Source of the DNA: Ilyonectria destructans
Lineage: Eukaryota; Ascomycota; Sordariomycetes; Hypocreales; Nectriaceae
Assembly (NCBI GenBank): GCA_020740775.1
Contig: JAHEWK010000001.1
Span: 6,510,001-6,574,000 of the forward strand
Reading direction: 5' to 3'
DNA: 64,000 nucleotides
Part shown: positions 21,585 through 31,475 of the stretch, one piece after another
How the letters are laid out: every line of letters begins with the position of its first letter
Position numbering within the stretch: the stretch's first letter is position 1
Made by a program: the position numbers and the translations under genes
The notes under the pieces: generated by a model
Told to the model about the DNA's origin: nothing
Database searches by the model: none
The model's input: the letters and a program-made list of their open reading frames with translations, nothing else

Positions 21585-22394
21585 CTAAGCCCTCCCAGTC
21601 GACGAAGTAATGCCCCCATCTACCACAATCTTTTGACCCGTAATGTACCTTGCCTCATCGGAAACCAGAAACAAGGCCGAATTTGCAACATCCCATGCAT
21701 CACCCATCTTGCCCATTGGCACTTGGTTATTTCTCATCTCGCAAAATTGCTCATAACCACCCGGCAACGGGAACCGATCTGCCAAACTCTTGGTGTAAGG
21801 GGTGTCCATCAGCCCTGGCACAACTGTGTTGAGTCTCACCCCCTTTTTGGCGTAAATGACGGCGGTGGCCTTGACAAATTGCATGATGGCGGCCTTGGTA
21901 GTGTTGTATGCAATCTGTGGCTTTCCGATGTATCTCATGCCCGCGATGCTGGACACACACACAATTGAGCCTCCAGTGGCCTGCTTTTCCATGATTGGAA
22001 GGACGTGATGACAGGCCAAATAGACGCTCTTCAAGTTGATGTTCATCTGTGAGTCCCAGACCTCCTCGGACATGGCTGCAGGGTCTCCCGGTTGAGACTG
22101 ACCCACGTTGGTCAAGAGGATATCGATCCGGCCATGCTTAGCCACGCAGGCATCCACGAGGGCTTTCACAGACTCCGAGTTGGTGGCATCGGTCGCGACA
22201 ATCTCGCATTGGCCACCTTCAGCCTCAATGGCTTTTCTGGTCTTCAAGGTTGAAGCGATGGTTCTGTTACCACCGAAGATGGCAGCTCCCTGTTGGGCAA
22301 ATAGCACGGCGCATGCTGCTCCAATGCCCCATCCTTCAGTTCCTGTCTGCCCCAGTCCAATGACCAGCGCAACTTTTCCCTTCAAACTTAGCAT
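21585..22394 (-). CDS. Short-chain dehydrogenase/reductase (SDR)
   Basis: Single exon, 269 residues. The Rossmann start KVALVIGLGQTGTEGWGIG replaces the classical TGxxxGIG with a longer Gly-rich loop. The active site is present: NVG region, catalytic Ser in VSSIAG, Y-x3-K in AYNTTKAA, then PGLMDTPYT. The C-terminal motif ITGQKIVVDGG is typical of classical 3-oxoacyl-reductase-like SDRs. It interconverts an alcohol and a carbonyl with NAD(P); the substrate is unknown. Divergent from the IlvD/Edd-type dehydratase across a 354-bp shared promoter that has a cluster motif, so the two are probably co-regulated. Confidence 0.88.
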   Translation of the reverse strand: MLSLKGKVALVIGLGQTGTEGWGIGAACAVLFAQQGAAIFGGNRTIASTLKTRKAIEAEGGQCEIVATDATNSESVKALVDACVAKHGRIDILLTNVGQSQPGDPAAMSEEVWDSQMNINLKSVYLACHHVLPIMEKQATGGSIVCVSSIAGMRYIGKPQIAYNTTKAAIMQFVKATAVIYAKKGVRLNTVVPGLMDTPYTKSLADRFPLPGGYEQFCEMRNNQVPMGKMGDAWDVANSALFLVSDEARYITGQKIVVDGGITSSTGRA

Positions 22395-22748
22395 TTTGAG
22401 TCGATAAGTTTTTCGAAATTATGAAATAAGCAAAAAGAATTCGGATCCTCGATGGGATTGTGCTTGCTTACACGGGCATGACTTGGCTCTAGCTTTGCTT
22501 TGCGTCACGTCTGTGGCCGCATCGTTCCGGTCGAATATCGGCATCACACAGCTGTCGGAGTGGTTCCGTCGGGATTTTACCCGTCGCGGACATTTCCCGT
22601 CTGCACCACATCGATCACGCCTTGCAACATCAGTATGTAATACACAATTACTGATAGGCCAGTTAAAGCCTGAGTCTTGGTGCATCATTCATCAGCGGCA
22701 GCATTCTTATTGCACAACTCTGCTTGGCCCTGTATTAGTTATTTCAAC
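22395..22748. promoter_or_regulatory. Divergent promoter between SDR and dehydratase genes
   Basis: 354 bp shared by two divergent genes. It holds cluster motif site 2 and several CGG triplets, including CGG-N7-CCG at about 22556-22568 and CGGG-N6-CCCG at 22570-22583, arrangements typical of Zn2Cys6 dimer sites. Confidence 0.55.
22568..22577 (+). promoter_or_regulatory. Cluster motif site 2 (GTCGGGATTT)
   Basis: Sits within CCGTCGGGATTTTACCCG. The flanks nearly equal those of site 3 (CCGTCGGGATTTACCC), differing by one T. CGGG...CCCG forms an inverted repeat. Confidence 0.55.
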
Positions 22749-24752
22749 ATGGCAGAGACGCAAGATCAAGAACAGACCGTCAAAGTCAACATGGACTACG
22801 ATCTCGACACTCCAATTACCTCCAAGGTCGGCCTTCGCCAAGGTCTCGCCTCTTATGGAGATCCCCACTTCTCTCTCTTCCTGCGCAAGGTATTCATCAA
22901 AGCGCTGGGATATAGCGAAGATGCTCTGTCGCGACCAATTATTGGCATCGTGAACACTTATTCTAGCTTCAACCCATGTCATGCCAACATTCCTCAGCTG
23001 ATAGACGCCGTGAAACGCGGCGTCCAACTGAACGGCGGCCTAGCTATTGATTTCCCCACAATAAGCATCGCTGAGTCCTTCTCGTCGCCGACAAGCATGT
23101 ATCTTCGAAACCTCATGAGCATGGATACGGAGGAGATGATCGGCGCTCAACCTTGTGACGCCGTGGTCCTCATTGGTGGTTAGTACACTGGCTTCGACCG
23201 CGGAGACGATACTGATGTGATGTTCAGGTTGTGATAAGACCACTCCTGCCCAGCTAATGGGCGGAATATCAGCGAACAAACCAATCCTACATCTTGTGAC
23301 GGGCCCGATGATGCCCGGAAGCCACCGAGGTGTCAGAATTGGCGCTTGTACAGATTGTAGAAACAACTGGGCCAAGTACAGAGCCGGGGCTATCGACATT
23401 GAAGACATCTCTGCTATCAACGACGAGCTAGCGCCCACAGTAAGCACCCTTTCTGAAAGCAACGCCTTCTACAGTTTAGAATCTAACTCGGATTGATAGA
23501 GTGGAACTTGTGGTGTGATGGGCACCGCGAGCACAATGGCGTGCATCCTTGTGGGACTTGGAATGATGCCCTTTGCTGGCGCCTCAGCACCAGCAGTCTC
23601 ATCATCCCGGCTCCGCATCGCAGAGGAAACAGGAAAGCATGCGGTGGCTGCCACCAAAAATCTTGACAAGTTACGACCGCAAACAGTTTTGACCCGCGAG
23701 TCGTTCCTCAACGCAATTACGGTTCTCCAAGCGATAGGAGGCTCGACTAATGCAGTCGTGCATCTCATGGCTATCATCGGACGGCACCCAGAGGTTGCGG
23801 GCACCATCGACCTTGACACAGTTGACGAAATTGGTCGTAAAACGCCGCTGGTTGTCGACTTGAAGCCGAGTGGAGACAATTACATGACGGATTTCCATAA
23901 TTCTGGTCAGTTATCCACTTCCATCACTCACAGCCAACATCCATTAACGCCCGTGTAGGCGGAATGCTTGCGCTCTTCCACGAGATCAAGCCCCTCCTAT
24001 TCCTTGATGCCATGACGGTGATGGGGCTAACAATTGGCGAGGAAATGGCCCGGGCATCTTATTCTGCTGTTCCACGAGAACTCAGTGTCATCCAGCCGTT
24101 CGACAATCCTCTATACCCAGCGTCATCCTTGGTTGTGCTTCGGGGCAACTTGGCTCCGGGAGGTGCCGTGATGAAGGCGAGCGCGTCAAAGTACAGGCAT
24201 CTCCTAAAGCACTCTGGACGTGCTGTCGTGTTCTCCAACTCAGCAGACCTTGCAGAGAGGGTAGACGACCCAAACTTGGATGTGACGCCCGACAGTGTCC
24301 TAGTGCTGCAGAATATCGGCCTGGTTGGTAATCCGGGAATGCCAGAGGCTGGATTGATTCCCATCCCGAGAAAGATTGCCTCGCAAGGCGTGTTGGATAT
24401 GCTCCGATTGTCTGATGGACGTATGAGCGGCACGGCGGGCGGAACAATCGGTCTTCACATTTCGCCCGAGGCAGCAGATCCAAAGTCAGTGCTTGGTATC
24501 ATCAGGGACGGTGACATCATCACCTGCGACGTGGAGGCGCGGGTTCTTCGAGTTGAGCTCTCTGATGAGGAGATACAGGAGAGAATCAAGGAGAGAGCTC
24601 AGCAAGTCAAAGAAAAGAAGTTGCCGTGGGAGGCGAGGAAACGGATTAGAGGCTACCGGGGACTCTTCATGCGGAACGTCAATCAAGCTCAGAATGGGGG
24701 CGATTTCGACTTCCTGACCGCTGCAGGGCCTGATCAGGAGGATGAGCCTTAG
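22749..24752 (+). CDS. IlvD/Edd-family dehydratase (sugar-acid type rather than branched-chain)
   Basis: Exons 22749..23178, 23228..23439, 23500..23905 and 23959..24752 give 613 residues. Joins restore IGG-CDKTTPAQ, APT-SGTCGVMG and NSG-GMLALFHE. The three iron-sulfur ligands are present: C77 (NPCHAN), C145 (GCDKT) and C218 (TCGVMG). The catalytic Ser lies near residue 506 (DGRMSG). The family dehydrates dihydroxy acids to 2-oxo acids. The stretch MGTASTM matches my memory of sugar-acid dehydratases such as L-arabinonate dehydratase, whereas valine/isoleucine pathway enzymes carry MYTANTM. There is no obvious mitochondrial presequence. I therefore infer a catabolic aldonate- or hydroxy-acid dehydratase. 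The start is ATG 22749; upstream in-frame sequence has only a TTG. Confidence 0.88.
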
Positions 24753-24803
24753 TAACTGTATTAATTTACCATAGACTTAATTAAGCGCTTCTAAGCGGAA
24801 GGG

Positions 24804-27183
24804 TTAAGCAAAATTTGGGTAAATCGGAATGAGGTCCTGAAACAAGTCGCGCACGATTGTATCAACGTTAACAGATTCACTGGCTTCAAAATATTCCGCA
24901 AACGAATCATTGATCTGGAAATCGTCAAAGGGATTTTGCATGAAGCCAGCCATATTCCCGTTGTCCATGTCGATCGTGGAGTCTCCGGTAAGTGGCATAG
25001 TGCTTCCTGGGACGAATGGTGTGCCTTGGGCATGTGCTGGGCTGATCATGTGTTGAGCATCGAGCTGTGGTCCTTGACGCTGAGATTGATAGAAATTTCT
25101 ACCATTGTTCATGTCACGAAGCCAGCGGATTATGGACCTCCCAAGTTTATCCAAGATGTCACGACTGCGCTTCGCCCCCGACCAGTGTTCACCAGTGGCG
25201 CTGAGCACGCTCAGAGCGATGCTGAGATCGCCCATGAGCACTTCCACTTCGGTTCGTCGGGCGATTTCAGGGACAACTTTGATGCAAAACAGCATGGTGA
25301 TGGTGCTCAAAACCAGCGAATGAAACGTAATCCAACTGTGCACCAGCAAGTTTGTCCTGTACAGGGTGTCGAAGAGCCTGAGACTTTCGCAAGCACTCTT
25401 GTGACACTGGGTTAAAGCCTCAGGTGAAGGCTTGGGTATAGCAGGACTCGGCCGTAGCAGCAGCATCCTTAAGCCATGGTATCGCATTTGACACGTCATC
25501 CTGAGGTACTGCTCAGATGGCTCATCCATGGAGCCCGGTATTTGCTCTGCCCATTTGTCCAGCTGGCTTAGCATTGAAGACTGCCAGCTGTTGATGTCTA
25601 TTACTGGTGGGTATGCGTAACTCGGCACGCCTCTATTGATGCTGTTTGCGACGTATTTGATCTCCGAGTTGAGTCTGGCCGCTCGAAATAGGTGGACTGC
25701 GAATTGCATCTGCTTGGATCCGGTCTGCAAAGGTAACTGAGAAGACTTATCAGTAACTAAATCAAGGTCGCTAAGTCCTTCCGGCATCTGTTAAAGTTAG
25801 ATCGATACTAGTTCCAGCTTTTCGGGATGCGTGCTTACTCGAAGTTCGCATGCTTCGTCTCGAATTCCAATAGGCCGTCCCATCATGGTAGCAAGCACGC
25901 GGTCGAACGTCAAGATGACCCAGAATATCCTCGTCCTCATCTCTTGCTCTAGCAAGGATATACCGGCACGAGTATTGATATTTCGTTGCAGTCCAAGATC
26001 GAGAAGTGCAGCAAGGCAGTGGTAGTTCAAATACCATACATTTAGGCGGACATAAGGGTTGTGAATGGTGAAGATTAGGAGCAAAAGCAAACACTGGACG
26101 CCCTGCAGGGAGTTTTCGAGGTTGAGGTTGGTGAAGTATTTTAACGCAGAGAGACAATACGATTCTCCCGGGATACGGGCCTTGAGACGCGCAGAGAGAA
26201 TCATGGCACCAATGGCCAAGACCATGAACACTTGGAAGCCCACAATGGGCTCTATGTCGTCTTGGGCATATGCTTGCTCCAGTATTTTCAGAAACGTCGG
26301 CTCATGTAATATGGGGTACTGTGGATGTATCACATTAAAGTAAGCGTCGCATAACTGCTTCGCCATGTCTCTCGCCGGCAGAGGGAGAGGAGCCTGGATA
26401 GCTTCGACCAGCTGTGTCGGAAAAGGGCCGTCGCGACTGGGTCTCCCAGCCCTTTCATCCAGCCCGGAAACCGAATCGAGCATGATCCGGGCTAGGAAGT
26501 AACCGCTTGAGGGTCCGATGTAGCGTGGGTCCTGGTTTGTCACCAGAGACACCAAGCCGATTTCGTGAGTGAGGGCATTGGCAGCTTCACCAGCCTGTGG
26601 CCCGGGTCCCGATCTCATGGGTTGACGAGGAGTTTCGGCTAATCCCGTACTCATTACCGTGGGAGGCTCTTGTGTTGGAGTGGCTGTGGGGGATCGAGGC
26701 TGCAGGTTTATGCTGTCGTCCACAGTCTCATCGAACTGATCTTCCGTCTCATCTCCTGGTGGAAGCTCTTGGTTTAGATCCACATCGGGACATCTTGACC
26801 GAACAATGGACTCTAGCCAGGATATTCGACGCTTCAAGTTCACAATGTACCTAAATTGACTGTTAACACCATTCTCGGACGGATGGACAAGGACCCGACG
26901 CGTACGCTCTGGGGAGGTCTCGCAGACGGGCGCTTTCTCCGTCTGCACATGTCGCACCAGCATTCCGGCAGTTCTTGCACGCCGGAAGCTCTCCGTCACA
27001 CTTAGACCAGGTCAGCGATGTCCAATTCGAAGTACAATGGGTAAATCCCGACGGGCAGGGTCATACTCGGATTTTCCGCCGCTGGCAACGAAGACAGGCC
27101 AGCCGCAGTCTCGGATTCCTCCGCCCCTGCTGGGCCTGTCCCGGCCGGGCTCGTGACCCGTTGCCACTGTCAGTATCGGCCAT
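24804..27183 (-). CDS. Zn2Cys6 transcription factor, four exons; likely regulator of the cluster
   Basis: Exons 27183..27067, 27000..26906, 26850..25839 and 25787..24804 give 735 residues. Introns 1 (66 nt) and 2 (55 nt) lie in and just after the zinc cluster; the joins rebuild C30-x2-C33-x6-C40-x6-C47-x2-C50-x6-C57, the canonical Gal4-type spacing, then an RAYIVNLKRRISWLES linker/coiled coil. Residues about 200-480 match the fungal-specific regulator domain (CDAYFNVIHPQYPILHEPTFL, GRPIGIRDEACELR). The acidic C-terminus could be the activation region. It lies in the middle of the gene block, divergent from the LDH2 gene. A cluster motif occurs in its own intron 1 and another in the shared promoter, which would fit autoregulation and control of its neighbours; both are inferences. 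Confidence 0.87.
27043..27052 (-). promoter_or_regulatory. Cluster motif site 3, inside intron 1 of the regulator gene
   Basis: AAATCCCGAC on the plus strand. Extended on the minus strand it reads CCGTCGGGATTTACCC, nearly identical to site 2 over 16 positions. It is in intron 1 (27001-27066), about 130 nt inside the regulator gene and about 505 nt from the LDH2 start. Confidence 0.45.
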
Positions 27184-27556
27184 TCTTTGCGACAGGGACA
27201 CGCGATTGCAGCCCGTATCAAGGCATCCGGGGCGCAATGTGGAGGCGTGGAGTAGAGAAGTAGGTGTTGCAGTGGCAAAGTTCCGCGAGGCGGGGAGATG
27301 CCGCTCATAACAACGGGAGAACCCCGCGCGTCCAACACAGTGTGTGTTCCGCTTAGTTTAACAAAAAAAACTGTCTAAATACGACGCTGGATGAATGAGA
27401 TGAAGCCATTGTAGGCCAAAGCCGATATTTCTGTATACCAGCCTCATTTCCGGGATTTTAATATATACTTCCTCTTCGCTCTTTGTAATTAGTGCTCTAC
27501 TGAGTCTCGCCTTTCCAATTGCTCAACTGTTCTCTATACCCCTCAGCATCCTCATC
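27184..27556. promoter_or_regulatory. Divergent promoter between the regulator and the LDH2 gene
   Basis: 373 bp shared by two divergent genes. It carries cluster motif site 4 at 27451 and a TATATA element at about 27461-27468, which lies about 90 nt before the LDH2 start. Confidence 0.5.
27451..27460 (+). promoter_or_regulatory. Cluster motif site 4 (CGGGATTTTA)
   Basis: Core CGGGATTTTA as in site 2, but preceded by TTC instead of CGT. It lies about 97 nt before the LDH2 start codon, just upstream of a TATATA element. Confidence 0.45.
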
Positions 27557-28645
27557 ATGGCGGACACGCAAGAATCATCCGAGTCTCGACGAATCCACGT
27601 CACCGCGGCAGAAGCGCGACGGCTGGTGGAAGACATCCTCAAGGGCAACGGAGTTCCGGCTGAGAACGCTGCCACCGTGGCTCGCTGTCTGGTCGCTGCC
27701 GACCTTCGCGGCGTCGACACTCACGGAATGAACCGAATCCCCTCCTACATGGAGCGCATTCGACAGGGCGTCCTCAACGCCGGCGCGCAGCCGACGGTGA
27801 ACCAGGTTACCCCCGTCGTCGCCCAGGTCGATGGCCAGAATGGCTTTGGATTCGTCGCCGCTCACATGGGCATGGCCGCCGCTATCGAATCTGCCCGGGT
27901 TTACGGCATTGGCATGGCCAGCATCAAGCACTCAAATCACTTTGGCATGAGCGCATGGCTGGTGCAGCAAGCCCTGGACGCGGACATGATGAGCCTCGTT
28001 TTCACCAATTCAAGCCCTGCATTGCCAGCTTGGGGTGGTCGCAGCAAGCTTATGGGTGTGTCGCCCATAGCTTGCGGCGCACCGGGCATAGCGCCGACGT
28101 CAGACTTCATCCTGGACATGGCTCCATCGGTTGCAGCCCGAGGGAAGATTTACAAGGCCAAGCGACGTGGGGAAAAGATCCCATTGGACTGGGCACTGGA
28201 TGCGGAAGGACATCCGACGGATGACCCAGCTGCTGCACTCGACGGTGTCATGCTTCCCATGGGAGGGCCGAAGGGTTCCGCGCTGTCCATCATGATGGAT
28301 GTCTTCTCCGGCGTGTTATCCGGGTCGGCCTTTGCAGGGCATGTCACCAACCCGTACGATCCGTCGCGTCCTGCCGACGTTGGCCACTTCTTGATCGCCA
28401 TCAAGCCGGACCTGTTTATGAGCCTGGAAGAGTTCCGCGAACGCATGCAGTATCTGTATGAGCGGGTAGTTGGATCTGATAAGGCGGCTGGAGTGGAGCG
28501 CATTTATTTTCCGGGCGAGATGGAGCAGCTTGCGCAGGCGGAACGGGAGAAGACTGGAATTCCGCTCGTCCAGGCTGAGATTGACGCCCTGAATGAAGAA
28601 GCTAAGAAAGTGTCGGCCAAGGAATTTGTAACAATTAGTTCTTAG
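27557..28645 (+). CDS. Malate/L-lactate dehydrogenase (LDH2/MDH2) family oxidoreductase
   Basis: Single exon, 362 residues. Hallmarks of the LDH2/YlbC/YiaK family are visible: DTHGMNR with the catalytic His (H56), FVAAHMGMAAAIESAR, KHSNHFGMSAW, PIACGAPG, DMAPSVAARGKI and the MPMGGPKG nucleotide-binding stretch. Family members are NAD(P)-dependent reductases of 2-oxo acids (2,3-diketogulonate, malate, sulfolactate) and of cyclic imines. With an IlvD/Edd-type dehydratase producing a 2-oxo acid next door, reduction of that or a related 2-oxo acid is a reasonable hypothesis. The length is normal for the family. Confidence 0.88.
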   Translation: MADTQESSESRRIHVTAAEARRLVEDILKGNGVPAENAATVARCLVAADLRGVDTHGMNRIPSYMERIRQGVLNAGAQPTVNQVTPVVAQVDGQNGFGFVAAHMGMAAAIESARVYGIGMASIKHSNHFGMSAWLVQQALDADMMSLVFTNSSPALPAWGGRSKLMGVSPIACGAPGIAPTSDFILDMAPSVAARGKIYKAKRRGEKIPLDWALDAEGHPTDDPAAALDGVMLPMGGPKGSALSIMMDVFSGVLSGSAFAGHVTNPYDPSRPADVGHFLIAIKPDLFMSLEEFRERMQYLYERVVGSDKAAGVERIYFPGEMEQLAQAEREKTGIPLVQAEIDALNEEAKKVSAKEFVTISS

Positions 28646-29047
28646 TATACTCAAATGCAGTTTAATGGTTTATCCTCGCTTCAAGTTGCCCTGTCTGTCT
28701 GTCCACCCTCATGATCAACTCGTCCCCATGGCCACACCTCGGGGAAACGTCCGCCCATCTCTCCACAAGAACCAATAATTGACCCATCGACTCATAGATC
28801 ATGTGGATATGAATCCCATGTTTGATTAAAATGGAGTCTTGGGCAAATTCCATCTCCCTTCGGCGGGATGCCCGCGGACAAATCCCGACGTACGTCTTGT
28901 GACGGTAGTCGTACGCTTCGGCTTTTCTCCGATCCACCACAAGCAACGTCTCACACCCACCCCGTCTTATTAAAGGTCCCGCTCCCCAAGAGAGTAGGCT
29001 ATTGAAATTCCAAGCATACCAAAAAAAGCACTGAAAAGTTTGCAATC
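28646..29047. other. Intergenic, promoter of the Dabb gene
   Basis: 402 bp between the LDH2 stop and the Dabb start. It contains cluster motif site 5. No gene recognised. Confidence 0.5.
28880..28889 (-). promoter_or_regulatory. Cluster motif site 5 (AAATCCCGAC)
   Basis: On the minus strand it reads GTCGGGATTT, followed by GTCCG, so CGG and CCG triplets frame 7 nt (CGG-N7-CCG). It ends about 159 nt before the Dabb gene start codon. Confidence 0.5.
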
Positions 29048-29521
29048 ATGACTGTCGTTCATATCGGTCAGTAATCCTCTCAGGTTTTGCCCCTCTTCAT
29101 GAAACTCATCCATGTGGTAGTGTTGTTCAAGTTCAAGGAAGAGGTCGATGAGTCTCATAGGCAAACCTTTGCCAAGGAGCTCAAGACTCTCAAGGCTTTG
29201 CCTTGTGTGAAAGATCAACGCCTCATAGTCGGAGGACCGTCCATTACCGATCCCATTGCCCGGAGCAAGGGATTTCAAGTTGCTCTCTTGAGCTTTCACC
29301 CCGATGCGGCTGCGTTGGTCGAATACCAGGCCAGTAGTGAGCACCACAGGTAAGCGCATCACTCACAATGTTTAACCAGATGCAAATGCTGACTGAGAAA
29401 TAATAGGGTGACGAGCCAATACCTGTGGCCGTTTGCAGAAGATGTTACACGGTACGACTTTGAGGTGAATCAGGAGGACGAGTGCATGTTGAATTTTATG
29501 CCTATGGGCAACAAGTTGTAA
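29048..29521 (+). CDS. Stress-responsive A/B-barrel (Dabb) domain protein, three exons
   Basis: Exons 29048..29066, 29121..29349 and 29407..29521 give 120 residues. Intron 1 (54 nt) follows a 19-nt first exon; the join gives MTVVHI-VLFKFKEEVD, the standard Dabb start. The second join gives SEHHR-VTSQYLWPF. Dabb proteins are small dimeric alpha/beta barrels; members include olivetolic acid cyclase and fungal stress-induced proteins. In metabolic clusters they can catalyse cyclisation, dehydration or isomerisation, so this may be a small tailoring enzyme. No function is claimed. Its upstream region carries the cluster motif. Confidence 0.85.
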
Positions 29522-30106
29522 CAAGCGTTGAATCTGTATTTGGGAGCGAAGGAGTTAATTAGACCATACCCTACCATAGATCAATGCCCTGACACTTTGC
29601 CCTTCCCTTGAGGATGGCCCCAGAATTCCCGCCTTTGCCGCCAGTCATGTGTCGCGCCGTCGTTAGTTAACAATTGCTTTTTTCGACAGCTCAATTATTA
29701 CTCATAAATCAACGATAAGAACCACCCCGCTCTCGCCATACGTCGCATGTGAGGCGGCCGGCGGCGCGGCGGCCAGCCCTTGATCCGATTAACGCGCAGA
29801 TTTCCACATGGCCGCCGCCGCATCTCCTCCCGCGTTTCCTCTTTCACTGACTCCGAGCACGAGCTAGGCGGCGCCTTGCATGGAAATAGCTTGGTGGGGG
29901 CGGGAGTGGGCGGGGTTGAGGCAGATCTTCACAGTATAATATACCGGCGCATCATCAAAACCTTGTCTTGTGGATGGTTGCTCCTGTTCTGGTTCGTCGT
30001 GCTACAACGAGTTTCTCTCGGGTATTTGCTGTTTCGTTGTTACTGGGATCGCGAGTGAGTCGTTCCTGAACAAGGCCACCACAGACTCACCTCTGCGTCG
30101 CCCATC
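29522..30106. other. Intergenic, promoter of the nickel transporter gene
   Basis: 585 bp with no gene and no CGGGATTT element, suggesting that the co-regulated block ends at the Dabb gene. A GC-rich tract at 29750-29840 could be part of the promoter. Confidence 0.45.
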
Positions 30107-31347
30107 ATGGCGCGCTTCAACCTCCCCAGGCGGCTGCAGGCCATCACCAAGCCCAAGTTCCTCCGGGGCATTCCAACGAATAGCCTCGTCATGATCCTGC
30201 TCCTCATTGCCGTCAACGCCTTGGTCTGGGCTGTCGCCGCCGTGGTCCTTCGCTTCCACCCCGCTCTCATCTCGCCCGCCGCCTTGTCGTACGTCCTCGG
30301 CATGCGCCATGCCCTTGACGCGGATCACATCTCCGCCATCGACCTGATGACCCGGCGTCTCATTGCCTCTGGACAGAGACCCGCTACCGTGGGAACTTTT
30401 TTCTCCCTCGGACACAGCACCATTGTCATTGTTACCTGCATTGTCGTCGCGGCCACTAGCGGTGCGCTCAGGGACCGATTCGACAATTTCAGTCATATTG
30501 GAAATATTATAGGAACCAGTGTCAGCGCCGTATTTCTAATAATTCTATGCCTAGGCAACGGCTGGGTTCTGTACAAGCTTGTTCAGCGCCTAAAAGTGGT
30601 TCTAGCAGAGCGCCAACGCCAGCAAGAAACGGGCGAGGATGCTGATGTGCAAGATCAATTCGCCCTTGAAGGTGCTGGGTTTCTGTCGCGAGTCTTCAAG
30701 AGACTATTCCGGGTCATCGACCGGCCGTGGAAGATGTATCCCCTTGGCGTCGTCTTTGGTCTTGGATTCGATACGAGCTCTGAAATTGCTATTCTTGGAA
30801 TTGCCAGCATCCAGGCGGTGCAGGGCACAAGTATTTGGCTGATCTTGATCTTCCCAATTTTGTTCACAGGCAAGTCTAGCTCCAACTCATTCCCCAACCA
30901 TTCTAACTAGATGTAGCCGGAATGTGTCTTCTCGACACCACTGATGGCGCCTTGATGATGGCCTTGTACACATCCAAGGTCTTTTCTCGAGATACGGTGG
31001 CCATCCTGTACTACTCCATTGTCTTGACGGGAATCACCGTCTTCGTGTCCGCCTTTATTGGCATCATCCAAGTTTTGTCGCTCATTCAAAACGTGGCAGA
31101 TCCCGAAGGCAGCTTTTGGGACGGCGTTTCGGCGATTGGCGACCATTTTGACATAATCGGTGGCAGCATTTGCGGCGTTTTTGTTGTGGTTGGCCTGGGG
31201 TCTGTTATCATCTACAAGCCGTGGAGAAGACGCGTTGAGAGAAGGAATCGAGCGTTGGCATCAGCGGCTGATGAAGGTCTAGAAGATGACTTGGGCCCTG
31301 CCTCTCCACCTCCCTCGGATGAAACTCCTCGAAGGATAGATACATGA
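30107..31347 (+). CDS. High-affinity nickel/cobalt transporter (NiCoT family), GC-AG intron
   Basis: Exons 30107..30869 and 30917..31347 give 397 residues with about eight membrane segments. NiCoT signatures are present: RHALDADHISAID (the HX4DH metal motif), FSLGHSTIV, LGFDTSSEI and LLDTTDGALMM. These proton- or potential-driven permeases import Ni2+ (or Co2+), in fungi chiefly for urease (compare S. pombe Nic1). The only join that gives the conserved FPILFT-AGMCLLDTTDG uses a GC donor (ACAG|GCAAGT), a CTAAC branch point and GTAG acceptor, a 47-nt intron. Reading through adds a stop codon. A long acidic loop lies near residues 175-190; the C-terminal tail is acidic. Confidence 0.92.
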
Positions 31348-31475
31348 GGTCGAGACAGTTGAATTGTTGATTTGCTACCAAGTTGAGCCTCGATTACTCC
31401 AATACTGTAATCCTCGCCCGCCCATTTCTCTTCACAACTTGGCCAGAACTACTTCCTCTAGGTTACCCTAGGTGC

